Assembly: GCA_017524525.1 (NCBI GenBank)
Contig: JAFXVM010000005.1
Coordinates: forward strand, 1-64,000
DNA from: Alphaproteobacteria bacterium
GTDB lineage: Bacteria > Pseudomonadota > Alphaproteobacteria > Rs-D84
Direction: 5' to 3'
Length of the DNA: 64,000 nt
Part shown: piece after piece, positions 36,122 through 45,276 of the stretch
Numbering within the stretch: the stretch's first letter is position 1
How the letters are laid out: each line of letters starts with the position of its first letter
Position numbers and translations under genes: made by a program
The notes under the pieces: generated by a model
What the model saw: only the letters and a program-made list of their open reading frames with translations
What the model was told of the DNA's origin: nothing
The model's database searches: none

Positions 36122-36781
36122 TTACAACAACTTATTATCTGCGTTTTCTCGTCCAACGTAAGCCTTTAAATCGTTATACATTTGACGCAAATCGCCAGGC
36201 TGTGAATAACCACCATCTGCATTTTTAACACGAATTGTTTCCAAATCGATTTGCGCTTGTTTTTTTAATACTTGTGTCAAATGGACACCAAAAGCCTCTG
36301 CCTCACCACCTTCGTTTGCGCCTTGTAATAACAGTCCACGATTAGGACGCGGCGACAAAAACCCAAAATCAGACACAGAAACATCTGGCGACACCAGCGC
36401 AAATCCTGATATCTCTGGGCGGCGCATCATCATTTGTAAAACATACCAAGCCCCCAATTGATGACCAGCCAGCCAAATTTTTTCACTATCTTCGTTTTTA
36501 TTTTGAATCCAATCTATGACAGTAGCAATATCCAGCATATTATCTGCTGTTGTACCAATAGCCCCTTCGGAATCATTTACGCCACGATAATTAAATCGAA
36601 CCACTGAAAAACCAATATCCATAAATGCGCGAAACATAGCATAGGACACGCGATCATTCATGTGGCACTTTTGACGTGGACTGCCAGACAAGACCACTGC
36701 CAATGGGGCAGATTCTTGTTCCGACTTATGATATACCGCATGCAATTTGCCAGATTCACCTGTAATAATAACATCTACCAT
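36122..36781 (-). CDS. Alpha/beta-hydrolase-fold protein with altered nucleophile motif
   Basis: A 219-aa protein of the alpha/beta hydrolase fold, of a type common in alphaproteobacteria. Family landmarks are [34 protein letters not shown] and [10 protein letters not shown]. The expected nucleophile elbow GxSxG reads GHQLG (about residue 115), so the catalytic Ser is replaced by Gln. Later landmarks ([17 protein letters not shown]) remain. The change suggests loss of hydrolase activity or a binding role, unless another residue acts. It starts the hydrolase-ruvB-ybgC-tolQRA gene string. Substrate unknown. Confidence 0.8.
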   Translation of the reverse strand: MVDVIITGESGKLHAVYHKSEQESAPLAVVLSGSPRQKCHMNDRVSYAMFRAFMDIGFSVVRFNYRGVNDSEGAIGTTADNMLDIATVIDWIQNKNEDSEKIWLAGHQLGAWYVLQMMMRRPEISGFALVSPDVSVSDFGFLSPRPNRGLLLQGANEGGEAEAFGVHLTQVLKKQAQIDLETIRVKNADGGYSQPGDLRQMYNDLKAYVGRENADNKLL

Positions 36782-36869
36782 TTCTTCACCTTATTTTTCT
36801 CTGTTCATTATAGCATAATTATCTTATAAAACAAAATTGTTATTATTTTCAATAAAAATATTTTTTGCT

Positions 36870-36899
36870 TTGACATAACCCTATAAAATATTCTATCAT
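36870..36899 (+). promoter_or_regulatory. Promoter of the exported-protein / two-component operon
   Basis: TTGACA, 18 bases, TATCAT, 35 bases before the start codon at 36934. The -35 box is a perfect consensus. Confidence 0.65.
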
Positions 36900-36917
36900 C
36901 TCATTATACATAATGAG
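36900..36917. repeat. 18-bp perfect palindrome at the transcription start
   Basis: CTCATTAT-AC-ATAATGAG lies directly after the -10 box, covering the expected +1. The position fits an operator; the two-base centre makes an RNA hairpin role less likely. Confidence 0.55.
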
Positions 36918-36933
36918 AAAAAGGTTAGACACC

Positions 36934-37875
36934 ATGAAAAAATTGGCTTTATTAACAGGAATACTTGCGTTGTGTTCAAACAATGTTTTGGCAGATGACT
37001 ATTATGACGAAGATATATTACAGATAGTCACATCTGAAGAATTTGGGACGGTTTATACAGAAACCCCTGTAAAATCTTATTATGCATATCCAAACGATCC
37101 TAACTTTATTCCTGAAACCGAATTTATGAATATGGATGACGAAATCAACTATGACGAAGTTATCTATCAAACTCGCAGTGAAGAAGCATATTATAATCCA
37201 GGCGTTCAATTTACAGAACGTCCAACTGTTATTTGTCGCGATTTTAATTGCACGCGTTTAAACAACAGAATTACCAGAACTTTTCTGTTCAACAGTTTAT
37301 CTAATATGTTTTTAACGAACGCCCATTCTCGTGTTTATATATGCGAAGCCGATCCTTTCTCGCGCAGTTGTTTACAATCTGGGATTTCTTTCCCAGTTCG
37401 CGCGGGTATTGCTAATGCTTTGGTTAAAATACCAAAGGCCACTATATCTCAGGTTAATTTGTCCACTGGTCTTTCTCGTGCTACAGTGACAATGACATAC
37501 GAATTTCTGGTTAACGGTATAAAACACACTTGTGAACCAACAGTTATGGACATATCTGTCCCCAACAATTCCCAAGCAACATTGACAAATCGCGAATTCG
37601 CCTGCAATTTAACAAACGACGGAATGTCTAATGTATCCTTGTTGTTAAGCGTAGATTATATTGATTTAGATTACGGGCTTATCGGTGCTTATTATTCTTT
37701 GGGATTACAAGGACCAACCACCGGTGGCGCACGCGGATACGCAGTATTCAAAACAGAATTCACAACTAATGGTGGCAAATTTCGCGCTTTGACATACGGC
37801 AACACAGAAAGTATGAACAGTTCTACTAGTTCGCTTAGACCTGGGGAATACGCAGTTGAAGCATTAGAAAAATAA
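36934..37875 (+). CDS. Exported protein of unknown function
   Basis: A 313-aa protein with a signal peptide (MKKLALLTGILALCSNNVLA) and an acidic mature N terminus (DDYYDEDI). The middle has paired Cys (ICRDFNCTR, YICEADPFSRSCLQSG) and the rest looks beta-rich (NALVKIPKATISQVNLSTG, TVTMTYEFLVNG). I do not recognise a family. The start at 36934 is supported by AAGG and the signal peptide; an upstream in-frame ATG at 36913 overlaps the palindrome. It is the first gene before a response regulator and sensor kinase, so it may be an envelope partner or target of that system; this is inferred only from position. Confidence 0.78.
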   Translation: MKKLALLTGILALCSNNVLADDYYDEDILQIVTSEEFGTVYTETPVKSYYAYPNDPNFIPETEFMNMDDEINYDEVIYQTRSEEAYYNPGVQFTERPTVICRDFNCTRLNNRITRTFLFNSLSNMFLTNAHSRVYICEADPFSRSCLQSGISFPVRAGIANALVKIPKATISQVNLSTGLSRATVTMTYEFLVNGIKHTCEPTVMDISVPNNSQATLTNREFACNLTNDGMSNVSLLLSVDYIDLDYGLIGAYYSLGLQGPTTGGARGYAVFKTEFTTNGGKFRALTYGNTESMNSSTSSLRPGEYAVEALEK

Positions 37876-37932
37876 CCTAAGATTGCCTGATCGTTGTGGT
37901 GGAATCAAATAAAGAAAAAATATTCAACACAA

Positions 37933-38577
37933 ATGACCAAATGCATACTAATCATTGATGACGACAAAGTTTTACGCAACACCTTGGCAGTCAGCCTGCG
38001 CAAAGTGGGTTTTGATACTTTGACCGCACAATCTGCAGAAGATGGTCTAGAAATATTGAACAGAGTCTCTGTGGATGCAATCGTTTTGGACAGAATGATG
38101 GAAGGTATGGACGGTTTGAGTTTTTTAAAACAAATCCGTACTACAAACAATGACACTCCTGTGATTATGTTAACTGCGTTATCTGGCGCAGAAAACGCCA
38201 TTGACGGCTTATCTGGTGGTGCAGATGATTACATGGCAAAACCATTTCAATTTCAAGAATTAGTATTACGGTTAAATAATGTCATGAAAAACAGACGCAC
38301 ACCAACAAACACGTATAACGATTCCATAGGATTAGTATTTACAAACAACGATTTTTTTATTGTTGATGACAATCAACAAAAGAAATTACTAAGTTTGTCT
38401 AACGAAGAAAAAAAATTATTACAAAAATTAACAACACCTGTTGGCAATATCGCGACTGCGACACCTATGGTTGCAAAACGCTTGCGGAATAAAATAAAAG
38501 GTGTATTATCTTATATAGATATAATAACAGTTCGCGGAATGGGTTATAAAATAATAAAAACAAAGGGTGAAATATAA
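37933..38577 (+). CDS. OmpR-type response regulator
   Basis: A 214-aa two-component regulator. The receiver domain (about 1-115) has the acidic pair IDDDKVL, the phosphoacceptor Asp in DAIVLDRMMEGMDG, LTALSG and the conserved Lys in DDYMAKPFQ. The C-terminal part (about 150-210) is a shortened winged helix: SNEEKKLLQKL corresponds to the first helix and ITVRGMGYKI to the wing, but part of the middle is missing. The start at 37933 has no strong ribosome-binding site; an upstream TTG at 37894 adds 13 unlikely residues. The kinase gene starts three bases after its stop. Confidence 0.88.
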   Translation: MTKCILIIDDDKVLRNTLAVSLRKVGFDTLTAQSAEDGLEILNRVSVDAIVLDRMMEGMDGLSFLKQIRTTNNDTPVIMLTALSGAENAIDGLSGGADDYMAKPFQFQELVLRLNNVMKNRRTPTNTYNDSIGLVFTNNDFFIVDDNQQKKLLSLSNEEKKLLQKLTTPVGNIATATPMVAKRLRNKIKGVLSYIDIITVRGMGYKIIKTKGEI

Positions 38578-38580
38578 AAC

Positions 38581-39861
38581 ATGAAACTTGTACCTCGCAG
38601 TTTTCTTGGTCGCACCATTTTAATGGTATTAATTCCATTAATTGTTGCATTGTTAATTGTAACCAATGCGTTTTTTGGAAACCACTGGAAAAGGGTTCAC
38701 GCTACTTTGGCGCGAACATTGTCTGGTGAAATTACAACAATGATGCACTTTTTGGATGAAGGTGACACAAAAGCAGTTCAAATGTTGGCTCACGACATTG
38801 GAATAAATGTCACTGTAAACGACACATTAAACAGACCAAAGCACAATGATAATAACGACCGCGAAGCAGGGGAACTTGCATCAAATCTACACAAAAGATT
38901 AAAACAACCAGCGGACATTTATATTGATCGCGGAAAAAGGTTGTTATACGTAGATATTCCAACAAAAAACAATAAGATAGCAACTTTTGGAACATCTATG
39001 CACAGAATTTATTCTACCAGTGCCGAAGTGTTTTTAATTTGGGTTCTGGGTGCTATTATCATAGTATCTATTTTAATTACACCGTTCATAATATTTCATA
39101 CGCGCAGCATAAAACGTATCGCAAAAGCCGCAAATAAGTTTGGACGCGGGATGGATGTTCCTGGGTTTAAACCAAGCGGTTCTTCGGAAATTCGCGAAGC
39201 AGCAGCAGCAATGATTACAATGAAAGAACGTCTTAACCGATATAACAAAACACGAACAGATATGTTAAATGCTGTGGGGCACGATTTAAAAACACCGCTT
39301 ACTCGTATGCGCCTTGCTGTTGAAACAGATTCTGCCACAAAAGAAGATTTATTACACAACATTGACCGAATGACAGAAATGGTCAACGGATATTTGGCGT
39401 TTGCTCGCGGAGAAATGCCAGAAATAGAACAAGCCGTAGAATTGCCAGCCATGCTGACACGCATTGCACGAGATGCCGCACAAAAGAAAAAAATTATTTT
39501 AAATCTTCCTGATAATCCAGTTCAATTTTATGCGCGTCCTAACGCGTTAACCAGTGCGTTCACGAACATAATTGAAAACGCTGCTAGATTTGCAAAAAAG
39601 ACTTTGCAAATCACTGAAATTGATTCCACAGATTCCGTCACCGTTATAATCGAAGATGACGGACCAGGAATTCCAGACGATAAAAAAGCACTGGCTTTGC
39701 AACCATTTGTGCGTCTTGATGAATCACGCAAAGAATCAACCGGTGGCACAGGTCTCGGGCTGTCAATTGCTCAAACAGCCATTGAAAATCATGGCGGTGA
39801 AATATTCTTGGAAAACAGTAAATTAGGTGGATTAAAAGTCCGCGTGGTATTACCTTTATAA
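38581..39861 (+). CDS. Sensor histidine kinase, EnvZ-like
   Basis: A 426-aa membrane kinase paired with the preceding regulator. Two membrane helices (about 10-30 and 150-175) flank a periplasmic sensor of about 115 residues; a HAMP linker follows (KRIAKAANKFGRG). The phospho-His lies in NAVGHDLKTPLTRMRL (about 240). The ATPase domain has the N box FTNIIENAARF, G1 DDGPGIPDDK, F-like PFVRLDESR and G2 GGTGLGLSIAQ. The HDLKTPLTRMRL wording is typical of EnvZ-like kinases of proteobacteria. The signal it senses is unknown. argS follows after 14 bases. Confidence 0.92.
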   Translation: MKLVPRSFLGRTILMVLIPLIVALLIVTNAFFGNHWKRVHATLARTLSGEITTMMHFLDEGDTKAVQMLAHDIGINVTVNDTLNRPKHNDNNDREAGELASNLHKRLKQPADIYIDRGKRLLYVDIPTKNNKIATFGTSMHRIYSTSAEVFLIWVLGAIIIVSILITPFIIFHTRSIKRIAKAANKFGRGMDVPGFKPSGSSEIREAAAAMITMKERLNRYNKTRTDMLNAVGHDLKTPLTRMRLAVETDSATKEDLLHNIDRMTEMVNGYLAFARGEMPEIEQAVELPAMLTRIARDAAQKKKIILNLPDNPVQFYARPNALTSAFTNIIENAARFAKKTLQITEIDSTDSVTVIIEDDGPGIPDDKKALALQPFVRLDESRKESTGGTGLGLSIAQTAIENHGGEIFLENSKLGGLKVRVVLPL

Positions 39862-39875
39862 AAAATGGATTTATT

Positions 39876-41588
39876 ATGAATTTATATAAATATGTATCTG
39901 ACAGTATAAACGAAAAATTGGGTTTTAATGCAAATCTTGAAGTTCCAAAAAATCGTGATTTTGGTGATTTTTCAACAAACGCTGCTATGGTTGGCGCAAA
40001 AACATTACACAAAAACCCACGAGAATTAGCTAACGAATTTATACCAAAATTACAAGAATTAGATTTTGTTAAAGAAGTTTCTATCGCAGGTCCTGGCTTT
40101 ATCAACATAAAAATCAAAGACGATTTTATTTTGAAAAACGCAACCGCACCAAAACCAATAAAGGCGGAAAAACCTTTGGTTATTGATATGGATTACGGTG
40201 CTTATAATGTTGCAAAATCTTTACATATTGGACATCTAAGAACTTCTATTGTTGGCGATACATTAAACCGTATATTTAGATTTGTTGGTCATAAACCCAT
40301 ATCTTATAATCATATGGGAGATTGGGGGCGTTCAATGGGATTAGTTATCGCATGGTTTCAAAAATTGCACCCAGATTGGCCTTTCTTCCAAGAAAATTTT
40401 GATTCAAACGGAGATTATTCAGCTTATACTGTATCAGCCAAAGAATTGAATACATATTATCCATCCGCCGCTGCATTGGCTAAACAAGATGAAACTTTCA
40501 TGGAAAAAGCACGGATTATTACTGCGGAATTGCAACGGGGGCATCCTGGATATACGGCTCTTTATAATATGTATATGCCTATATCTTTGGCCTCTATGAA
40601 CGACACAATTAAAAAGTTGAATATTTTACCGTTTGATAACGATTTGGGCGAAAAAAATGCTGCTAAATACGAAGCGCAAGTAGAAAAGATTTTGCGTGAG
40701 AAAAATTTAATTGAACAAAGCGACGGCGCAGAAGTTATTGTTGTAAAAAAAGAAGACGACACAGCCCCAATGCCACCAATGATGTTTCGTAATTCTCGTG
40801 GGGCTTGCCCATATGACGCAACAGATATTATGGCTATTTATTATCGTAAAATTACCGACAACCCAGATAAAATCATTTATCTAACAGATTCTCGTCAATC
40901 TTTGCATTTTGAACAACTGTTCCGCGTTGCTGAATTGGCAGATTTATTCCCTGCAAAAGATTTAGAACACATCGGGTACGGAACAATAAACGGCAAAGAT
41001 GGCAAACCGTTCAAAACACGTGATGGAAATGCTGCTGAATTAAACGATATTATTGAATTGGTTAACGAAGCAGTTAATACGCGCGTCCAAGAATCTGGCA
41101 AAAAATTAGACAAAGACACAATCGATGCTATCGCTTTGGCGGCACTGAAATTCAACGATTTGATGCACGATTTAAGCTCTGATTACATATTTGAGCCAAA
41201 TTCTGTCACCAGTTTTGAAGGCAAAACCGGACCTTATATATTATACACTGCGGTTCGTTTAAATTCTGTTTTAAAACGTGCAACTGGCAAAATTATGCTA
41301 CCAAACGGGTACACATTGACGCCAGAAGAACGCAATTTATTAATTGAAATTATGGATTTTGAACGCACCGTATTGGCCGCCAGTGAAAACAGAGCGCCAG
41401 ACATGATTGCAAATTATGCCTATGATTTGTGCCAATTAATTAACAATTTTTATCATAATTGTCCTATTTTGCGCGACGATATTGATGACGAAACAAAAGC
41501 AGGGCGCCTTTATATTGCCAAGATGGCGTTTGACACACTGGCAACTGCGATTGATTTAATGGGATTGAAGATTCCTGATGAAATGTAA
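39876..41588 (+). CDS. argS: Arginyl-tRNA synthetase
   Basis: ArgS charges tRNA-Arg. The 570-aa class I enzyme has the N-terminal Add1 domain (about 1-95, FGDFSTNAAM), the HIGH motif in SLHIGHLRTSIVGD (about 110), the KMSKS-equivalent GKDGKPFKTRDG common in ArgS, and a C-terminal helical anticodon-binding domain containing KTGPYILYTAVR. The gene closes the two-component operon and ends at a bidirectional terminator. Confidence 0.96.
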   Translation: MNLYKYVSDSINEKLGFNANLEVPKNRDFGDFSTNAAMVGAKTLHKNPRELANEFIPKLQELDFVKEVSIAGPGFINIKIKDDFILKNATAPKPIKAEKPLVIDMDYGAYNVAKSLHIGHLRTSIVGDTLNRIFRFVGHKPISYNHMGDWGRSMGLVIAWFQKLHPDWPFFQENFDSNGDYSAYTVSAKELNTYYPSAAALAKQDETFMEKARIITAELQRGHPGYTALYNMYMPISLASMNDTIKKLNILPFDNDLGEKNAAKYEAQVEKILREKNLIEQSDGAEVIVVKKEDDTAPMPPMMFRNSRGACPYDATDIMAIYYRKITDNPDKIIYLTDSRQSLHFEQLFRVAELADLFPAKDLEHIGYGTINGKDGKPFKTRDGNAAELNDIIELVNEAVNTRVQESGKKLDKDTIDAIALAALKFNDLMHDLSSDYIFEPNSVTSFEGKTGPYILYTAVRLNSVLKRATGKIMLPNGYTLTPEERNLLIEIMDFERTVLAASENRAPDMIANYAYDLCQLINNFYHNCPILRDDIDDETKAGRLYIAKMAFDTLATAIDLMGLKIPDEM

Positions 41589-41590
41589 AA

Positions 41591-41616
41591 GAAACGCTCA
41601 AAAGAGCGTTTCTTAT
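41591..41616 (+). terminator. Bidirectional terminator after argS
   Basis: GAAACGCTC/GAGCGTTTC stem with AAAA loop, followed by a T-rich stretch. It also lies directly after the stop of the convergent gene at 41613-42629 and can work for it. Confidence 0.85.
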
Positions 41617-42629
41617 TTTCCTTTTCTGTAATAATTCTTCATTAAATCTTGTTTTACAGAACCCACTAGTCTTTTTTTCACATTTACTTTATTTGTCTTT
41701 ACACGTTTTAAATACTCTTTTAGCGACGTCAGTTTTTTTTGTTCTTCTATCAATTTATTAATTTCTTCTTGTGCGTTCTTAAAAGATGCAAATTCTGCTT
41801 TTTTGCCATCCTTGATAACGCTTTCCATTTTTGCTTGAGACGATGTTTTTAAATCATCAACAACTGTCTCTTGTTTTTTTATCTCTTGAAACACCCTTAA
41901 TTCTTCGTTTTTATAATGGTCTGTGCGTTTTTTTAATTCTTTGGAAACCCTTAAAATCTTATTAGTATCTTTGATTTCTTTGGCAAATTCTTTTTCTATT
42001 CCAAGTGCACCTCTGCGTCGTTTATTTTTTTTATCTGTTGCATCATGGTATTTTGTCATTTTTGCCAATTCTTCCAGTTGATTACGCAATGCATTTATAT
42101 CATGATTTTTTTCAGCAATGCTTTCACCAAATTTCGCAACAGCGTTAAAAGATTTTTCTTTCATATTTCTTTCAGGTACAACCCAAAAACACGCAGCATT
42201 ATTAGCCGTAGTACTTTTGTTTATCATAATGCTATCATTATAATTTTTTGTTCCCAATATACCACGATATTTTTTTGGGATTTCGTGTTCTTTGTCAAAT
42301 TGATCTTGTAATAACAACGAAGCAGTCGCTTTCTTTTTACTTTTTCCTTCTTTTGGATGTATATATAAAAATTCTTCAACTTGTTTATTAACATTTGGAT
42401 ACCAAGCATTCAACACAAAAACCATGTCTTTATACATCATATAGAGTTCATTATACAATTCATAAATTTTTTGTGTTTTATACTTTTTAGTACGCATTTC
42501 AAACAAAGGTTTTTTTATGTCAGCCACCATTTTTTGCAATTTTTTTACATTTGACAATTCTGTTTCTTTTTCCAACATTGGTTTTATATTACCAATAACC
42601 GGTTCAACATATTGCGTATAATAAGACAT
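41613..42629 (-). CDS. Hypothetical coiled-coil protein (338 aa)
   Basis: A soluble, strongly Lys/Glu-rich protein without signal peptide or membrane helix. Predicted helices with heptad-like spacing cover about residues 12-75 and 165-320 (for example KNHDINALRNQLEELAKM and NAQEEINKLIEEQKKL). Between them is a less charged segment (SIMINKSTTANNAACFWVVPERN, here shortened: ANNAACFWVVPE). I recognise no family. The start at 42629 is chosen because SYYTQYVEP follows an AGGAGT-like site. It stands alone between argS and rplM, convergent with argS and divergent from rplM. Confidence 0.75.
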   Translation of the reverse strand: MSYYTQYVEPVIGNIKPMLEKETELSNVKKLQKMVADIKKPLFEMRTKKYKTQKIYELYNELYMMYKDMVFVLNAWYPNVNKQVEEFLYIHPKEGKSKKKATASLLLQDQFDKEHEIPKKYRGILGTKNYNDSIMINKSTTANNAACFWVVPERNMKEKSFNAVAKFGESIAEKNHDINALRNQLEELAKMTKYHDATDKKNKRRRGALGIEKEFAKEIKDTNKILRVSKELKKRTDHYKNEELRVFQEIKKQETVVDDLKTSSQAKMESVIKDGKKAEFASFKNAQEEINKLIEEQKKLTSLKEYLKRVKTNKVNVKKRLVGSVKQDLMKNYYRKGK

Positions 42630-42729
42630 AATCGACTCCTGTTTTTACTTTAATACAATTATATCACAAGCAAATTAACAAGGCAAATATTGTTTTTGTT
42701 GTGGTATTATTATACCATATTAATTTTTC

Positions 42730-42758
42730 TTGACTTTTCTGCATATTTGCCACATAAT
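42730..42758 (+). promoter_or_regulatory. rplM-rpsI promoter
   Basis: TTGACT, 17 bases, CATAAT, with the same ACATAATATGC context as the rplY promoter. Confidence 0.65.
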
Positions 42759-42800
42759 ATGCGAGCTATTTTAAACACAATACAAAAAAGGTAAAAAACA

Positions 42801-43274
42801 ATGGCAATGACAAAATCATTAAAAAAGTGTGAATTAGAAGCCAAGTGGTATCTAATTGACGCAACAAATTGCACATTGGGTCGTTTGGCAGCATATACTG
42901 CTAACATCCTGCGTGGCAAAAACAAACCAACATGGACACCAAACATGGACTGCGGCGATCATGTTATCATTATCAATGCAGACAAAGTGGCTTTGACTGG
43001 ACACAAAGATGAAAAAACAAAATTCTTTTGGCATTCTTTGTGGACTGGCAGCACCAAAGAAAGAACTTTGGGACAAATGCGCGCTGAAAAGCCAGAAAAA
43101 TTAATTACAAACGCAGTAAAACGTATGATGGGTCGTCGCACAGCAGTTGCATTGGCAAACAAACGTTTGACTAAATTGCACGTTTATGCTGGCGCAGAAC
43201 ACAAACACGCTGCACAAAACCCAATCGTTATTGATTTTGGTTCATTGAATCGTAAAAACAAAAGGGGCGAATAA
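42801..43274 (+). CDS. rplM: 50S ribosomal protein L13
   Basis: L13 is an early assembly protein of the large subunit. The 157-aa protein carries [24 protein letters not shown] (shortened here: WYLIDAT, LGRLA), [15 protein letters not shown], and the basic [11 protein letters not shown] segment followed by LHVYAG. AAAGG stands nine bases before the ATG; a second ATG two codons in could also serve. The stop overlaps the rpsI start by one base, the usual rplM-rpsI arrangement. Confidence 0.97.
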   Translation: MAMTKSLKKCELEAKWYLIDATNCTLGRLAAYTANILRGKNKPTWTPNMDCGDHVIIINADKVALTGHKDEKTKFFWHSLWTGSTKERTLGQMRAEKPEKLITNAVKRMMGRRTAVALANKRLTKLHVYAGAEHKHAAQNPIVIDFGSLNRKNKRGE

Positions 43275-43798
43275 TGACAGAAACAAAGAAAACAGCAGCA
43301 ACAAAAACAACTGCTAAGACAACTACCAAAAAAGCAGCCCCTGCAAAGAAAGCACCTGCAAAAAAGACAGAAACAGCTGCTGCAAAAAAGACTGTTGCAA
43401 CTGCAAAATTAAACGGTTCTATTTATGCAACTGGTAAACGTAAAGATTCTGTTGCCCGTGTATATTTAACACCAGGCAAAGGCAATATCACCATTAACGG
43501 TATTGCTATGAAAGAATATTTCAAACGCCCAGTATTGCAAATGATTTTGGTTCAACCATTTGACGTCACAAAACGTGATGGTGCCTATGACGTAATAGCC
43601 ATGGTCCAAGGTGGCGGTTTATCTGGTCAAGCGGGCGCAGTTAAACACGGTATTTCCAAAGCATTGGAAAAAGCAGAACCAGATTTGCGCAAAGCATTAA
43701 AGGTCGCTGGCTTCTTGACTCGCGATAGTCGTGTTGTTGAACGTAAACACTACGGTTATCACAAGGCACGTCGTTCTACACAGTTCAGCAAACGTTAA
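43274..43798 (+). CDS. rpsI: 30S ribosomal protein S9 with Lys/Ala-rich extension
   Basis: S9 reaches the ribosomal P site with its C-terminal tail, here RRSTQFSKR, matching the family. The S9 core covers about residues 45-174 ([34 protein letters not shown]). The first 45 residues are a low-complexity extension of Lys, Ala, Thr and Pro (for example [13 protein letters not shown]) that resembles histone H1-like tails. Extensions are common in alphaproteobacterial S9, but this composition is unusual. Translation is coupled to rplM by a TAATG overlap. Confidence 0.97.
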   Translation: MTETKKTAATKTTAKTTTKKAAPAKKAPAKKTETAAAKKTVATAKLNGSIYATGKRKDSVARVYLTPGKGNITINGIAMKEYFKRPVLQMILVQPFDVTKRDGAYDVIAMVQGGGLSGQAGAVKHGISKALEKAEPDLRKALKVAGFLTRDSRVVERKHYGYHKARRSTQFSKR

Positions 43799-43822
43799 TT
43801 ATTTGCGAACAAAAACCTATAC

Positions 43823-43851
43823 AAAACCGCCCAATGGGCGGTTTCTTGTTT
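43823..43851 (+). terminator. Terminator after rpsI
   Basis: AAACCGCCC/GGGCGGTTT stem with a three-base loop followed by a T-rich stretch. Confidence 0.88.
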
Positions 43852-43876
43852 TATCCATTTTTTATAAATCTTTATG

Positions 43877-43905
43877 TTGAATTTGAAAAAAAATATGTGT
43901 ATAAT
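43877..43905 (+). promoter_or_regulatory. tig promoter
   Basis: TTGAAT, 17 bases, TATAAT; start of transcription expected near 43912, about 24 bases before the tig ATG. Confidence 0.75.
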
Positions 43906-43935
43906 CACCCCAGTTTAACATCCAAAGGAAATGAT

Positions 43936-45246
43936 ATGTTTACAAAAGAAAAAATTAAAGATTTACATTATTCAGTATCTGGAAAGATTAGCGCCGAAGA
44001 TATGCAGGCCGCTGCTGATAAAATTTTAACAGAATTTGGCAAGAAAGCAAAAATGCGTGGATTTCGTCCTGGGCATATTCCATTATCTATTTTACGTCAA
44101 CAACATAATGCATCTGCTTGGAGCGAAGCCATTGACAAAGCATTAAACAATGATTTACAAGCATTTGTCAAAGAAAAGCAGTTGCGTCTTGCCGCACAAC
44201 CAAAGGTTGATTTCAAAGGTTTTGAAATTGGCAAAGATGTCGAATATTCTATGGAATTTGATATTTTACCAAATATGCCTGAAATTGATTTGTCAAAAAT
44301 TACTGTGACAAAAAAAGTCACTAAATTGGATGAAAAAGAAGTTGAAACTGCTTTGGAAAACATCCGTAAATCTCGCAGTGTTGCTGAAAAACAAGACGAA
44401 AAATACAAAGCACAAAACGGCGATGTCGCAGTGATTGATTTCAAAGGTTTTGTTGGCAAAGAAGCCTTTGAAGGTGGCGAAGCCAAAAAACATCATTTGA
44501 TTTTGGGTTCTGGCGCATTTATTCCTGGATTCGAAGACCAAGTTGTCGGTCACAAATCAGGGGATGAATTTGATGTAAACGTCACTTTTCCAAAAGAATA
44601 TCATGCTGAACACTTGGCTGGCAAAAAAGCAAGATTCGAAGTCAAAGTTCACGAAGTTCGCAAACACATTTTGCCAGAATTAAATGATGATTTGGCAAAA
44701 GAAGTTGGACAAGAATCTGTTGAAAAATTAAAAGAACATATTCGTAATATTCTTAACGCTCAATACGAAGATGCCGCTCAACGCGAAATGCGCAACGAAT
44801 TATTAGAAGTTTTAGGCGAAAAAGTAAAAATGGATTTGCCACAAAGTTTGGTTGACCAAGAATTGAACATGGCAAAACAAGAACACGATGCTCAACACGC
44901 TCATTGTAATGACAAAGATTGCAAAGATCACAAGTGGGATGAAAAGAAAGAAAAGAAAGAAGCCGAACAACGTGTTAAATTAGGCTTAATCTTGGCAGAA
45001 TGGGGTACGCAACACAAAGTCGAAGTGACTCGTGATGACATGCAACAAGCCATTTGGGCCGAAGCATCTCGTTATCCAGATCCAAAACAAATATTTGATT
45101 TCTATAACAAAAATCAAAACGCTGTTGCTATGATGCGCGGCATGCTTTTTGAAAGAAAAGCGTTGGACGCAATGTTGAAACATGTAAAGCACAAAGAAAA
45201 ATCTGTGTCTGCCAAAGAATTGTTTGAACAAGCACCTGTAAAATAG
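43936..45246 (+). CDS. tig: Trigger factor with His/Cys-rich insertion
   Basis: Trigger factor is the ribosome-bound chaperone and prolyl isomerase for nascent chains. The 436-aa protein has the ribosome-binding signature GFRPGHIP (about residues 45-52), an FKBP domain (about 150-235, with GDVAVIDFKGFV and LILGSGAFIPGFEDQVVG), and the helical C-terminal chaperone arms. Near residues 315-335 lies HDAQHAHCNDKDCKDHKWD, a His/Cys/Asp cluster not expected in trigger factors and possibly a metal-binding loop. The start at 43936 follows AAAGGAA; the frame is open upstream but that part overlaps the promoter. Confidence 0.95.
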   Translation: MFTKEKIKDLHYSVSGKISAEDMQAAADKILTEFGKKAKMRGFRPGHIPLSILRQQHNASAWSEAIDKALNNDLQAFVKEKQLRLAAQPKVDFKGFEIGKDVEYSMEFDILPNMPEIDLSKITVTKKVTKLDEKEVETALENIRKSRSVAEKQDEKYKAQNGDVAVIDFKGFVGKEAFEGGEAKKHHLILGSGAFIPGFEDQVVGHKSGDEFDVNVTFPKEYHAEHLAGKKARFEVKVHEVRKHILPELNDDLAKEVGQESVEKLKEHIRNILNAQYEDAAQREMRNELLEVLGEKVKMDLPQSLVDQELNMAKQEHDAQHAHCNDKDCKDHKWDEKKEKKEAEQRVKLGLILAEWGTQHKVEVTRDDMQQAIWAEASRYPDPKQIFDFYNKNQNAVAMMRGMLFERKALDAMLKHVKHKEKSVSAKELFEQAPVK

Positions 45247-45247
45247 C

Positions 45248-45276
45248 AAAAAACCGCCAATATGGCGTTTTTTTTA
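45248..45276 (+). terminator. Terminator after tig
   Basis: CGCCA/TGGCG stem preceded by A6 and followed by eight T. Confidence 0.85.
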
